Positions 54,590-64,000 of a stretch of 64,000 nt of DNA are shown one piece after another. The notes under the pieces are model-generated. The model worked only from the letters and a program-made list of their open reading frames with translations. It was not told the origin of the DNA and searched no databases. The stretch comes from Stratiolaelaps scimitus (taxonomy: Eukaryota; Arthropoda; Arachnida; Mesostigmata; Laelapidae). A program made the position numbers and the translations under genes. Numbering within the stretch: the stretch's first letter is position 1; each line of letters begins with the position of its first letter. Location of the stretch: positions 9,593,501-9,657,500 of the forward strand of contig JABWDB010000001.1 in NCBI GenBank assembly GCA_019614645.1, in the 5' to 3' direction.

Positions 54590-57500
54590 ATGCAGTCGCA
54601 CTCCTGCAATTGCCCATAGCGCTATAGCATATTAAAGGATCTGCCGGCTTTCTTGATCAGACGGTAAACAGGAGCAGGGGGGGGGACGGTAAACAGGCGC
54701 AAGTTTTCATCTCATGAACCATAGTTAATGGTCTAATATTTAGCGTGCTGTTTTTGCAGACATGCAACGCGGTAACGAACATGCGTAGGCACCCTGGAAG
54801 GGTGAACATGATGGGGAAGGTTCGTCGTGCCATAAAGCTGATCCTGCCAATTACCATCTTACCCGTACGAACAGCTGCCGCGGTTACTACTTCAGTAGTA
54901 AAGTAAATATGCTTGGATAGGATACCCTAGTCGGATCGTGCTAGCTCGCTCGCTAGATGAGCGATAAGCAGCCGAATCCGCTGAGGAGCCGTAACCAACA
55001 AGTACGACTCTTAAAGTAAACAGATTTAAAGTGATATATCGAACATTTTCGTACCACCCTGAGTATGTTTCTACCAGCGGAAAGGTAGCCGATTCAAGTA
55101 AGCGAGGAAATGTAATGACAATCTAGACAATTCATACCACACTGCAATCCGCGTATGAGAGGGTTCTGCCTGATGTGTGCCTGTAGCATAGTGTGGGCCT
55201 AACCGCGAACCACCATTCACGTTCTGGCAAGTTTTCTAGTTCCAGCGAGCACATGTGGACGAATGGCGAGCCTCAAAAATAAGAAATGATGTGGTGTGGT
55301 CCGTTAGTCAAATCGGCGTCGTCAGCGGGACCTTACAGGGTCCACAACTACGACTTCAACAACAATACCAATAACAACAATGATAGTATATGAAGGGAGT
55401 CGAAGCAGCCAGCAGAATATCGTGATGTGAATGTGTCTCGAGAGAGAGAGAGCAGGGAAATGGATGCTATCGTGCATAAATGCATATATATATATAATAG
55501 ATAGGTGAGAAACTATTGAACAGGAGAGGATTGAGGACGAACGCGAGAAGTGCTAGGCAAATAGCCACCAATAGCTGTGTCACCTTCGGGCAGTTAGCAG
55601 GGGGCAACTGGTTCTACAAGCACGTTCAGGTTAGTTGTATAGCATGGATAGCCCCCGGGGCCGGTGTTGGCGGTGCAACGGTGCGGCCTGGTGGAAGCCC
55701 CCACGACGCCATAGTCGAAAGGCAAGTGAAGTAAGGAGGCCAGCCAACTGAACGATCCTGGTCGTAGTACTCTCTAGTAACGAGCGGCAGATTCAATATA
55801 CGGGGCCGTCAATGCAAGAGCCGGGCCGGCCAGAGGGTCTCGCCTCGATGACGTTGGGGTATGATATGCATGAGAAGCCACGGTAGTAGTTACAGCGTAT
55901 GGTAGCGCGCCGGCAGTACCCTCAGAGAGAGAGAGAGATCGGGCCGAACAGGGGGTACTGTAGGCCTGTTAGACTAGGAAAAACCCTGCCCCGTACACAG
56001 TGAATATTAAATGCGCGGCGAGTGCGGTGGGAGGATCTAACCAAAAAAAAATGCCGACTACATTAACAAAGGCAGGAGGTACGCCGCGTACAGCAGCGTG
56101 CTGTGTTCTCCGCTTCTGTTTTTGTGAAATAAACGAACGGTGAAAATAGAGAAAATTCAGCGGCGTTCCAGTTTCACAGTTACCTGGTCCCGACCCGTGC
56201 TTCGATCGGACAAATGCGAGGAGAGCTCGTCTGCAGACAAGTGGCAACGTAAGGTAGCTTAGGGATTTTCGGTCTGGTACGTACAGTGGCCATTTAGTGT
56301 GCTATACACAGTGTGCTGGCTGGATATGCTGGACACCGAGCGTTACGCACGGCTCAATGCGTACAACGAACCGACTGATCGACCCTGTGATCGGATTCGA
56401 GTCGACATTCGAGATTAAAATTGATTCGCGAAGTAGAGAACATACGCGGAGATATTACCCCGATGTGCTTCGTGGCGCCGGCAAGCTGGGTGACGCAGTT
56501 TTTAATTCTTGCTTTCGGTAAGTTCGGTACCACGGTCATACGATCTATACCACTCCCCTCAAACAATCAGTAAGGGCTATTCCCGTACACAGACATCGAA
56601 GACTGCGCTAGTGGATATGGTGTGTGCAGCGTCCGAGGGCCTTCTCGCTTCGATTAACAATTGATTTGGCAGCAATTACATGTGACGGCTACACGATTGG
56701 CGACGTCGGCAAGAATGATATTATTAGGGGGGTAGCGGGCTATCCAACGGGTAGCGGCACTTATCAACAAAGTAGCTATATTCTAGAGAAAAATTAGGGG
56801 CTAGCCACCGTTTCATACGTGCTCCTATCCCACGTCGAACACATAACAGAGTTCATGTTTGGACAACATGTTTGAATACCGTAGCATTGAAAAGGTGCCC
56901 ACGATCGAAGTTTACGGAAGATGTTCTCCGTAAATGCACCGAACAGCTAACAGCAAAGTTATGTACTAGAAAGGCGTGTGTGCAGTCCGTCTGTTACCGA
57001 CATTGTGTGATAATAAATGCAATTCCGACACTCCGCACACCGCTGAGCTTCGCTACGTGGTCCAGCTAGTGGGAACGCCATTTCCACTGACCTCGCAATG
57101 GAGAACGACGATCCAATGCTTGAGCAAAACGTTTTTACAACGCTTTTCAGATGGCTAGCTGTGATGGCGGCTCTGGAGCAACGGCCGTGGCCCGCTTGCT
57201 AAAGGAAGGGTTTTTGTCCACTCAAATCCAATCGGAGAATACCATACCACACGAAAGGCACGAATCGCAGAAGGGCCGAGGGTACGCCACAGAGTTGTCG
57301 GTAGATACGCGCGATTCCACTAGCAGATAACGTCTTCCCAGTAACGACCAACGTCGATCGTCAGATATGATCTGAACACAAAATTTGTCTATGGCTGAAC
57401 TACATTAGATGGCCGAATGATATCAGGAAAATGGTCTGGGATAAAATGAACAATTAAACGAGTCGAAGAAAGAACAATATAAACGTTTGTAAATATTTGC

Positions 57501-58500
57501 TAAATGGTACTTTCAGGTAATTCTGTTTCATGGGAACTGTGTATCGTTTATCGTATCACCCGCTGGATGATTACCGACTCATCGAAGTGCACGACTAAAA
57601 TATTGTCATATCGAGCACAATCGCTGAACTCTGATTATTTATAGTCAGTCGTTTAGTCGTTTAAAGCGAGGTTTATTCACGTCAATTTGCAGTCTTATAT
57701 ACGGTTTAGTTCTCATATTTTTAAAAGGAAAAGAAAAATGGGTAAAAAGAAAAATAATACATATATATCATCAGATTCACAGTTTGTCAAAATACAAATA
57801 TTTTTGGCGAGGCTGCCTGCAAACCAATGCCTCTATTAACCTCGGACAAGAGCAGGGTAACGCGTAATGTACACGTCTTGATCAGGCAGAGATCTTGTGT
57901 CATTATACAGGGGCTATCACATTCAGTTGCAGTCGCATGGCAGCTAACCTTCGCCTGCTGCTATTGTGTTAGCTTCCAACTTTTAGTGGCCAACTAATCG
58001 ATAGCGTCCTATAACAAATCAGTCGGAATCAGGCCCTTCTAGGCAATAGAGCGCGTGCTGCCGGGAAGTGGATCATGGACTCTAATTACTGCTCAGTGGG
58101 TCGTCGCGCTACTTGGACCATCGTTCTCAGCAACGTTTTCTATTAGACGATTTCTATACAAGAAAGAAGCTAACCTTTATTCTGCTTGATTATCATTTCC
58201 GCTGACTACGGTGAATACACATCGAGTTATCGCGACAGCGAAAGATCGTCCTCCTATTCTGCGGGAGTCGGAGGAAGAGTTACATAGGACCCTGGCCCTA
58301 TAGGAAGGGAAAAATCGGCCAAATAGATCTAGACGTTTCTCTTTCCTCCGGAACGAAGTCGTCCGGTGTGACAAAGTTGGGCTTGCTTTCACTGCGAGAC
58401 TAGCTGCTATTCGACGGGCGTGTTTGTACGAACAAGGTGACGTATAAATTTTTCGACCTTATCGCACATAAATAGCCACATCGTTCTTCTCGTACCAATG
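54590..58500. other. Mostly gene-free; one possible exon near 56.3-56.5 kb
   Basis: Unique sequence with a GC-richer patch at 55480-55900. A plus frame (56297-56517) starts at GTG and ends at GCTTTCG joined to GTAAGT (56517/56518), a strong donor. In another register a short run DTERYARLNAYNEPTDRP (around 56330-56385) also looks protein-like. TTTCAG/GTAATT at 57515/57516 is a weaker relative of the two ratchet sites, with a poor pyrimidine tract. No repeat or RNA gene is recognised. Confidence 0.35.
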
Positions 58501-58510
58501 CCATACGGTT

Positions 58511-58634
58511 AAGTACTGACAAATATCTGATGATAGAAGGACTGGGACCCCTTGAGGCGTCAACGAAGGTCTCAACTTGGCCCTGGTTCGCGCCTGGCCC
58601 TAACCCTTCTGCCATCAGATGTTTGTCAGTACTC
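58511..58634 (+). ncRNA. Long imperfect hairpin with 39-base arms
   Basis: Bases 58511-58549 pair with 58596-58634: 31 Watson-Crick pairs, 3 G-T wobbles and 5 mismatches. The outer part is an uninterrupted 12-bp helix, and GTACTGACAAA lies opposite TTTGTCAGTAC. Within the 46-base spacer, AGGCG (58555-58559) can pair with CGCCT (58591-58595), lengthening the stem. Such structure is far beyond chance for this length. It fits a microRNA-type precursor or a foldback remnant of a transposable element. I see no flanking target duplication. The mirrored plus and minus open frames over this block are a by-product of the palindrome, so I do not call them genes. The strand is arbitrary. Confidence 0.4.
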
Positions 58635-59130
58635 ATGACGTTACTAGGAGAAATGTTGGGGGAAAATCCACACCTCGCTGCGGCCGGACGGAGGATCAAG
58701 CCTGTAAGCTGAGAGATCGCACTAATACCTGTCTATTTATCCAAGCTATGTCCCTAGCTACTGGGACGCTGCAGCTTCAGCCACTACGGGCGAAGACATG
58801 ACTTGACATACCATCGTACGGCGCATGCCACGGAATATTGAAGTTGGTCGCCGTTATTGAACGACCGCTGGTTGACAGCGGCGATGGCGGGATGAACAGT
58901 ACGCCGGTCTCCCAGCCGATCATAATATTCATCGGTTTAAAGCTTGCGCAAGATGAAATCTTTAATCGTAATGTATTACTATCATACCTCAACGATATAT
59001 TTGGCATCAAAAATAAGTCTACAAAACATATTTAGAAAAAAGGCTACAGTGCTTTTATTTGCTATAACTCGTGGTAGCATATACAAGATATGCCCTTCGC
59101 ATCCAAGTGTCAACAAGACGGAAAAACAAG

Positions 59131-59328
59131 ATGAGACAATATAAGTATAGTATACGATTCGCAGACAGACGACGCGCTAATTACTCGTTGAAGACGAGGG
59201 ATGGAACATGCCAGATATCTGGAAGTTTCTCGTGTGTGAATGACCCCTATTCATTTGGAAGGGCTGAAATCACAGCAACCGGCGTTTCTGCTTGGGCGTA
59301 CCTCGTCAAGGTTCGCAAGGTTTCGTAA
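59131..59328 (+). CDS. Candidate 65-codon frame with ATG
   Basis: ATG at 59131 (CAAGATGAGAC) opens MRQYKYSIRFADRRR, then SLKTRDGTCQISGSFSC and FGRAEITATGVSAWAYLVKV, ending in TAA. The Cys pair and alternating hydrophobic residues look like a small beta-rich fragment, but no family is recognised. The frame is open upstream to 59071 without another ATG. Confidence 0.15.
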   Translation: MRQYKYSIRFADRRRANYSLKTRDGTCQISGSFSCVNDPYSFGRAEITATGVSAWAYLVKVRKVS

Positions 59329-59444
59329 TCTTTAAATTAGTCTACAGACAAATGGCAAAGGCATACGTAAATTTGTAAAGCGTTGTGATTTGATTCGTCA
59401 CGTGCCATTTATGGCTACCTTATTTCATTATGGTGCCGTTACCA

Positions 59445-59801
59445 TCACTGCGAGCTCACCCATAAACTAGGAGTGTATCGCACCCAATGAGGCGTCCGCC
59501 GTTTCGAAGGAGATTTCGATCTGGAAATACTGCGTCCTCGATGGGCTACGCCAAAATCGGTGGTTTCGCAGACCAAATGGACCATAGAGCGAGAGTGAAC
59601 AGTGCACACCGGAGTAGGTAGTTCTATCACCCGTTTCTCGGGATGTGGCATTTGCATCGGGTGGGCAATATCCCTATGTTTCTTGCTGATGCCGATGTTA
59701 ACACTCAAACAGCTACAGCTGAAATTGTTAGTATGGGAGCGTATGGACGATGGTAGAAATCGTAAAAACGTATAACGGCCATAGCTTTGCCCATCTTTCA
59801 T
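59445..59801 (-). CDS. Candidate 118-codon minus-strand protein with ATG
   Basis: An ATG at 59801 (GTGCTATGAAAG) opens MKDGQSYGRYTFLRFL. The middle has several Cys and His (NFSCSCLSV, MQMPHPEK, PTPVCTVH), and a basic Ser/Arg segment (HRGRSISRSKSPSKRR) near residue 95 resembles RS-type low-complexity sequence. It ends WVSSQ and TGA at 59445, and TATGG/GTGAGC lies just before the stop as a possible donor. The composition is even and free of microsatellites. No domain is recognised. Confidence 0.2.
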   Translation of the reverse strand: MKDGQSYGRYTFLRFLPSSIRSHTNNFSCSCLSVNIGISKKHRDIAHPMQMPHPEKRVIELPTPVCTVHSRSMVHLVCETTDFGVAHRGRSISRSKSPSKRRTPHWVRYTPSLWVSSQ

Positions 59802-59809
59802 AGCACAGC

Positions 59810-60415
59810 AGTGTTTCTAGGGCTTATATGGTCCGTTTCTGTTGTTTCATACCTGAGTCGGACAACAGAATATAGCCCGCATTGCCTTATCTAGTGCAAG
59901 GCCCCTGGTGCCTGTAGTCGTATTATTTTCCCGGGAGAGTTTTACATAGTGATACAGCCATGCTTGCGGCGAGTCCTACATCCTCGTAACGCCTACTTAC
60001 ATATATTATGTGTGTATAGCATGCATGACAACCTATTTGTATGTTAACTAAGGTTTTAGTAATTTTCACCCCTAAGCATCGTTAAATGTGTAAGGACTTT
60101 GCCTGTCCATTACTAGAAAGTCACCAGCATTTCCATCTTTTACATATTTTTAGATTTCCGTATTTTCACATTCATTTTGCAACATATGTGTCCCTCGAGG
60201 TGGGGGAGCAGCGCTCACCAGCTTCACTCCCACTTGTCATAATTCCTATTCAACTCTGATGGGGATCTACAAAGAGCTGATGAACTTACTTGTATAGGCT
60301 TACCCACTTACTCGTACATAAATCACCCTGCGTCAATTCCGAGGCTGGAAAAGAGTGGCTGCCTCAAGATCATAAATTCCTTCAGATCTAATAGCACGAA
60401 GGTGGTTTTCACATC
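59810..60415. other. No gene seen; AT-richer spacer
   Basis: Unique sequence upstream of the 60422 ATG. I see no TATA box at a sensible distance, no repeat and no frame of note. Confidence 0.45.
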
Positions 60416-60421
60416 GTTGAA

Positions 60422-60706
60422 ATGTCGGTGTCGCCTAGATGTATGTGGTTAGAGCTCTTGGTTGTTCTAAGGACACTGACAGCAGGTCGTAGCCATGCCG
60501 ACGTCGAGGAGGCGACCCTGTCTGACCCATCGCCTGCTTCCACCGACGGCTCTGCGCCCCCCGTCACACACCCACCACCGACAGACGTAGCCACAAGGAT
60601 GGAACCAAGGACGAATGGCGGTACTGCACCGAGTGGGTTTCGGGGCCAGGTGGGGTCAGAGGCGATACTAATTAATTCGTGGGCGGACCCTGAGACCGAC
60701 GGCTAG
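60422..60706 (+). CDS. Candidate secreted protein, first exon or small gene
   Basis: ATG at 60422 (GTTGAAATGTCG) opens a 94-residue frame. Residues about 8-22 (MWLELLVVLRTLTAG) form a signal-peptide-like hydrophobic core, with a plausible cleavage near SHA/DVEE. The mature part is Pro/Thr/Ser-rich and acidic (DPSPASTDGSAPP, THPPPTDVAT), as in an O-glycosylated linker. Third positions are G/C-rich throughout (GCC GAC GTC GAG GAG GCG ACC CTG). CCAG/GTGGGG at about 60650 is a possible but unusual donor; otherwise TAG ends the frame. This is the best single coding candidate in the window. Confidence 0.3.
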   Translation: MSVSPRCMWLELLVVLRTLTAGRSHADVEEATLSDPSPASTDGSAPPVTHPPPTDVATRMEPRTNGGTAPSGFRGQVGSEAILINSWADPETDG

Positions 60707-60731
60707 TAGGGTCCAATTTGCAATTTTCTCC

Positions 60732-61142
60732 TTGAGAAACCTCTCCAACGAGTTCACTGCCTCAAGAGAGCAGGTGAGCTCACTTCAAGTCCGCTCTCTC
60801 AAGCCAGCTTTCTCTTCAAGAGGATTAGGCCGGGGCTTAGGTGGACCTCGACGCGTCAGAGGGCTGTGGCTACGTTGCGGAACCAGCGAACGAAACACCG
60901 AAGTAGTCATTCAAGTCATATTCGTCGTCAGTAGTCGACTCACCCTCATGAGTGATCCCAGCGACCACAAGCACTGCAAGGCAGCACTGCGCTACCTGTT
61001 ACCAAATGCTGAGACTGTGACGGTTCATCATCTGAACAACAACCGCTATCCGTCTCTCAGTGCGGTCGTTTGCGGACTCGAAAGCGTCAATCTACATTTT
61101 ATGTTTCTGTTTCGCCATGTGAGGCTGGTGTTGCAAGTGTAA
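60732..61142 (+). CDS. Coding-like frame downstream of the secreted candidate
   Basis: A 136-codon plus frame starting at TTG. An internal ATG at 60948 gives 64 residues: MSDPSDHKHCKAALRYL, then NAETVTVHHLNNNRYPS, and a hydrophobic end (LHFMFLFRHVRLVLQV). Third positions favour G/C from 60930 to 61080. AGAGCAG/GTGAGC at 60773/60774 is a strong donor, so the 5-prime part could instead be the end of a leader exon. It lies 26 bases after the 60422-60706 frame, in a different register. Confidence 0.2.
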   Translation: MRNLSNEFTASREQVSSLQVRSLKPAFSSRGLGRGLGGPRRVRGLWLRCGTSERNTEVVIQVIFVVSSRLTLMSDPSDHKHCKAALRYLLPNAETVTVHHLNNNRYPSLSAVVCGLESVNLHFMFLFRHVRLVLQV

Positions 61143-61569
61143 ACCACCTTAGGAAAGTTCTCATCAGTAAGATTATTGTTACATTATCTATCTATCTATT
61201 ATTATTGTTATTATTATTTTAGTTATCTGCGACGGTAGATGCGCAACTGCAGAAGTGCACGTTGCTCGACACTCAACCAATCTCCCAGTATAGAGTCACT
61301 GCCATCTATACGCCTAGATATGATTCTGACGCAGCATAGCCACCTTAGGATGATTCACGTTATGATGCGATTTGGCTCTTAGACTGCATCGCAGATATTA
61401 CGCACGCGCGCAATGCGAGCTCACCCTATTGTTCTCGTACATCAGCGTTCATCTATAAGATTTCCAGGCACTTTTTCCATAATTTAGCTACGTCCTATTT
61501 TTAGCTGAGCCCCCACAGCACACACACACTTCCTTCATCACGACGCCAGCCCCTTAGTATGATGGTAGC

Positions 61570-62031
61570 TTGTATACTGTTTATAGTAGGACGGGTCCAT
61601 ACGATTTGTTAATCCCGCCCGGAGCGCATCCCGTTCCTAACCTGTGGTCGGGAAATCCTTGCTGCGTTCGATACCACTGCAGTTGCCGGCCTCATTCATC
61701 CGCTGTTTTTGCTCGTTCGCAGACATACAGCTCGATTTCCACAGGTCGTACTCCCGCGATCTCGGCAGTGAGCGGCTGTTCGCTCGAAGGGCACCGACGC
61801 CTCCCGACGTGGGCATCTCTTCCCACAGCCACGTCTCAAATCTCGACTCATCCCTTCCCATCACACATCGCCACCATCAGGGTGAAATCGCTCTGTTATC
61901 ACATGGACTCTCTCTCTCTCTCTACCTACCTATCTATTGGTCTGCTTGCTGCTCCCTATATTTTCTTCACTGCGACGCAGCACTCGATTGCTCCTCTGGC
62001 CATCTGCAGTAGCATAGCAGCAGCATTTTAA
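61570..62031 (+). CDS. Open frame of 153 codons, unrecognised
   Basis: It starts at TTG. The product is Ser/Thr/Pro/Cys-rich (CCVRYHCSCRPHSS near residue 30), with a hydrophobic stretch near residue 120 (YLSIGLLAAPYIFF) partly encoded by a CT repeat (61911-61922). A minus-strand frame and a second plus frame cover the same DNA. The pyrimidine-rich plus strand lacks stops, which may explain its length. Confidence 0.12.
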   Translation: MYTVYSRTGPYDLLIPPGAHPVPNLWSGNPCCVRYHCSCRPHSSAVFARSQTYSSISTGRTPAISAVSGCSLEGHRRLPTWASLPTATSQISTHPFPSHIATIRVKSLCYHMDSLSLSTYLSIGLLAAPYIFFTATQHSIAPLAICSSIAAAF

Positions 62032-62096
62032 CAGCTCCAGGGTTCCTACTACTCTTCTTCGTCTTCGCTCTCGATCTTTCTACCCAAGTTTATCTA

Positions 62097-62735
62097 ATGC
62101 GCCTTCTCGAATCGCGTGTGTGGGATCTAATTCAATTTGACTCTGCCTTCCTTCGAACGAGGCCCCCCCTTCTCGCCGCCGCCGCGTCCGCCGCCACTGG
62201 CTGGCTGGCTGGCCCATTGCGTTTCGCCGTCCCAAATCCCCACAAGCATCGGCCCGCGTTCCGTTTTCCCACCGCCGTCTTTCCACGAGCGGCTGGCGCG
62301 TTGCCGCTGTATCCCGCCGGCACATTCCCACCGCACAGTTTCGGCCCGGCCTTGCCCCGGCTCTCTGTCCTGCCCAGCGAGCTAGCCAGCCAGGCAGCCA
62401 CCGACGGGACGGGGCTGATCTATCCGATACAAGTGATCTAGCAGACCGGACGAGAGGCTGACGGACGTCGAAAGAACTCTCCTCCAAGCGAACGAAACGA
62501 AAGGGACCGATCCCGACGACGAACGATCGGACGGGCCGGCCGCGAGACGAGAGTGAACGTTTCAGCCTTAGAAGACGACGATGGCGGCGGCGGCGGTGGT
62601 GGTGGTGATGCCGTCCACGGCTGCCACGACGACCGCGTAGGCAGCAGCAGCAGCAGCAGTGGACGGAGAGCACCAGCCAACACGCATTGCACAAATTGGG
62701 TTTCAACTACGACGGGTCCGCCTCCATCACAATGA
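62097..62735 (+). CDS. 213-codon frame split by one in-frame TAG
   Basis: ATG at 62097 opens 114 residues (MRLLESRVWDLIQFD, an Ala run, then a Pro/Phe-rich part with VPNPHKHRPAFRFP and YPAGTFPPHSFGPALP) ending at TAG 62439-62441. The same frame then stays open for 97 more codons: a basic RNERDRSRRRTIG segment, an acidic LEDDDG, a Gly run encoded by GGC/GGT repeats, a Ser run and Cys/His residues, to TGA. G/C third positions prevail on both sides of the TAG. The minus strand is also open for 208 codons here, because GC-rich triplet repeats avoid stops. This may be protein (two frames, readthrough, or an exon ending before the TAG) or a leader. Confidence 0.22.
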
Positions 62736-63363
62736 CAACAACAATAATATCAGTGACGACGATAACAGCTAGGACAGCTGCGGCAGTTGCAGCAGCAGCA
62801 GCAGAAGCGGCTGCTGCAACAACAACAACAACATCAGCAACAACAACACCGAAAACGCCGACGACTACAATGAGACGGTCCCCCGTGATAGCATGAGAAC
62901 GGCCAGTAACAGAGACAACCTATAACAAAGGCATCAACAACAGCACGAACCATAGGCTGCAGCACGAAATGAGTGGGAAAAGGAAAGGGAGACACCGCAA
63001 CTAAAAACGGTTCAGGGGTCGTCGACGTCGACGGGGGCGCGGGGCGGGGCAATCGCTTTCGCCAGCCAACGCCAACGCTAACAGCAGCAGCAGCAGCGAC
63101 AGCAGCCGCGGCGGCGGCTACAGCACAGTGATCACAGTATACTAATGTGGCCCTTAGCCGATACGCAACGCTAATGATGGGCCAAGTCGGATGGGACCGA
63201 GCGTGGCAAAAAAAGAGAAAAGAGAAGCCAAGGTCGAGGAAACGGGGAAGATCAACGAGCTAGCGGCGAACACCACTTAGGTAGGGCGACACCCCCGGGG
63301 GCCAGGGCGACATCGGCAGGCGAGTTCGTTCGTTCGCTTAACACCTGGTACACCTTGCGATCA
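62736..63363 (+). other. CAA/CAG/GCA-rich UTR-like segment ending in a donor
   Basis: CAACAACAA, CAGCAGCAG and GCAGCGGCG runs dominate 62740-63120 with no sustained frame, as in long arthropod 5-prime leaders. GCGATCA joined to GTAAGTAAAG at 63363/63364 is a strong donor core. Together with 61.9-62.7 kb this could be a non-coding first exon of a plus-strand gene that continues beyond the window. Confidence 0.3.
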
Positions 63364-64000
63364 GTAAGTAAAGGAAGCATCCATTCACACATGATGATGC
63401 TGTCGAGTGGCCTGATTGATAACGATCGATTCGCGAAGTGTCGACAACGAGACGGAACACCGGTATGATGAGGGATGAAGAAACGCTTAGCGTTCTCGGC
63501 GCTAAGTGGTTTTGCTGCTAGATTTGAAAGCGGACGATAGAATCCACAGAAAATGATCTTGTAATCTCGCCACGGTTTAGTTATCGTTGAACATCACATG
63601 TGAATTTCAAGCTTTCAGTGAATTTTCTTGAAGTTCAAAAAAAGGGAAACAACAACCACGTATCAAGGCAAAGGAACAAATATACGAGTCCTAACCAGCC
63701 TCAAAAGTGAGGAGCGATTTATAAATCATGCTGTATATTTCACGAACTCTACCTTCTCGTAGATGTAAGTAAGTGTCAAATCTAATACCTCGCTCAAATC
63801 GTAGCTGCCCTTAATACAAGCCTGCGCAAAAACCCGCGCTTGAAAGTAGTCGCATTGATAGCGCACTGCGTGGCTATTCACATTATGCATGTGAATTTCT
63901 GCAACTTTCTGGGCCAACAAATGAGCTTACGCAGCAGCTCCGTCTCGTCAGCAAAGGCGTGCGTGCGTCAGATGCGACATGGTCATTAAGTGAGAAGCTC
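63364..64000. other. No gene seen
   Basis: AT-richer sequence after the donor, consistent with the start of an intron. TTGAACATCA and TGAAGTTCAA near 63588-63638 form an imperfect inverted pair. A 64-codon minus frame at the end is unsupported. Confidence 0.4.

Noticed and set aside
57500..57522. Third TTTCAG/GTAA ratchet-like site.
   Set aside because: The pyrimidine tract is poor, the donor is GTAATT, and the nearest branch-like word is only about 12 bases away. Weaker than the other two.
58400..58712. Plus (60 codons) and minus (99 codons) frames over the 58.5 kb hairpin.
   Set aside because: The palindrome makes the two strands encode similar peptides, so the frames are explained by the structure rather than by coding.
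62080..62706. Minus-strand frame of 208 codons.
   Set aside because: It starts in a run of Cys, His and Arg encoded by triplet repeats and is antisense to the better plus-strand frame. GC-rich triplet DNA lacks stops on both strands.
1..64000. CRISPR array, prokaryotic operon, phage or organelle sequence.
   Set aside because: No regularly spaced direct repeats, no long adjoining frames, no rRNA or tRNA genes and no organelle gene text were found.

Overview
This looks like nuclear DNA of a eukaryote, most likely an arthropod. My impression is a parasitiform mite or other chelicerate, but nothing here proves it. There are no bacterial operons, no ribosome-binding-site pattern, and no rRNA or tRNA gene that I can support. 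The window is studded with (TA)n tracts of 15-48 bases, (CT/GA)n tracts, and GC-rich islands full of CAG, CGG, CAA and ACG triplet runs. Between the islands lies AT-richer sequence that looks intronic or intergenic.

No open frame is long: the largest is 253 codons and most are under 120. For 64 kb of roughly balanced composition, a few dozen frames of about 100 codons are expected by chance. I recognised no protein family with certainty. Every CDS entry is therefore a candidate. I kept those with some extra support: an ATG start, a good splice donor, a signal peptide or membrane segment, codon-like base use, or a nearby poly(A) signal. Antisense frames of similar quality often overlap them, and I say so where it matters.

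Layout. 0-4 kb: GC-rich island with a TATA-like box, several candidate frames, a poly(A)-type signal and the first copy of a dispersed repeat (R1). 4-12 kb: mostly empty, with a minus-strand frame near 7 kb. 12-18.3 kb: GC-rich islands with candidate frames. 18.3-22.6 kb: AT-richer, with two copies of a second repeat (R2) beside TA tracts. 23-25 kb: another GC-rich island. 26-35 kb: mostly intron-like, with a recursive-splice-like site at 27.08 kb, a third R1 copy ending in (TA)n at 28 kb, and two hairpins at 32.5-32.7 kb. 35.6-40 kb: several short candidate frames. 42-44.7 kb: GC-rich island. 45-50.3 kb: candidate frames and a second recursive-splice-like site at 49.54 kb. 50.4-58.5 kb: gene-poor, with a 514-bp inverted-repeat element at 54.07-54.58 kb. 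58.5-63.4 kb: a long imperfect hairpin, then the densest run of coding-like plus-strand frames, ending in a triplet-rich UTR-like segment.

The best signals are non-coding. Two plus-strand sites, 22.5 kb apart, match the recursive splicing ratchet pattern (branch point, pyrimidines, TTTCAG joined to GTRAG). They suggest that much of the window lies in one very long plus-strand intron. There is also a 39-bp-arm hairpin at 58.5 kb, a 22-bp-stem hairpin at 32.65 kb, a MITE-like element with TA target sites, and two short repeat families tied to (TA)n tracts.
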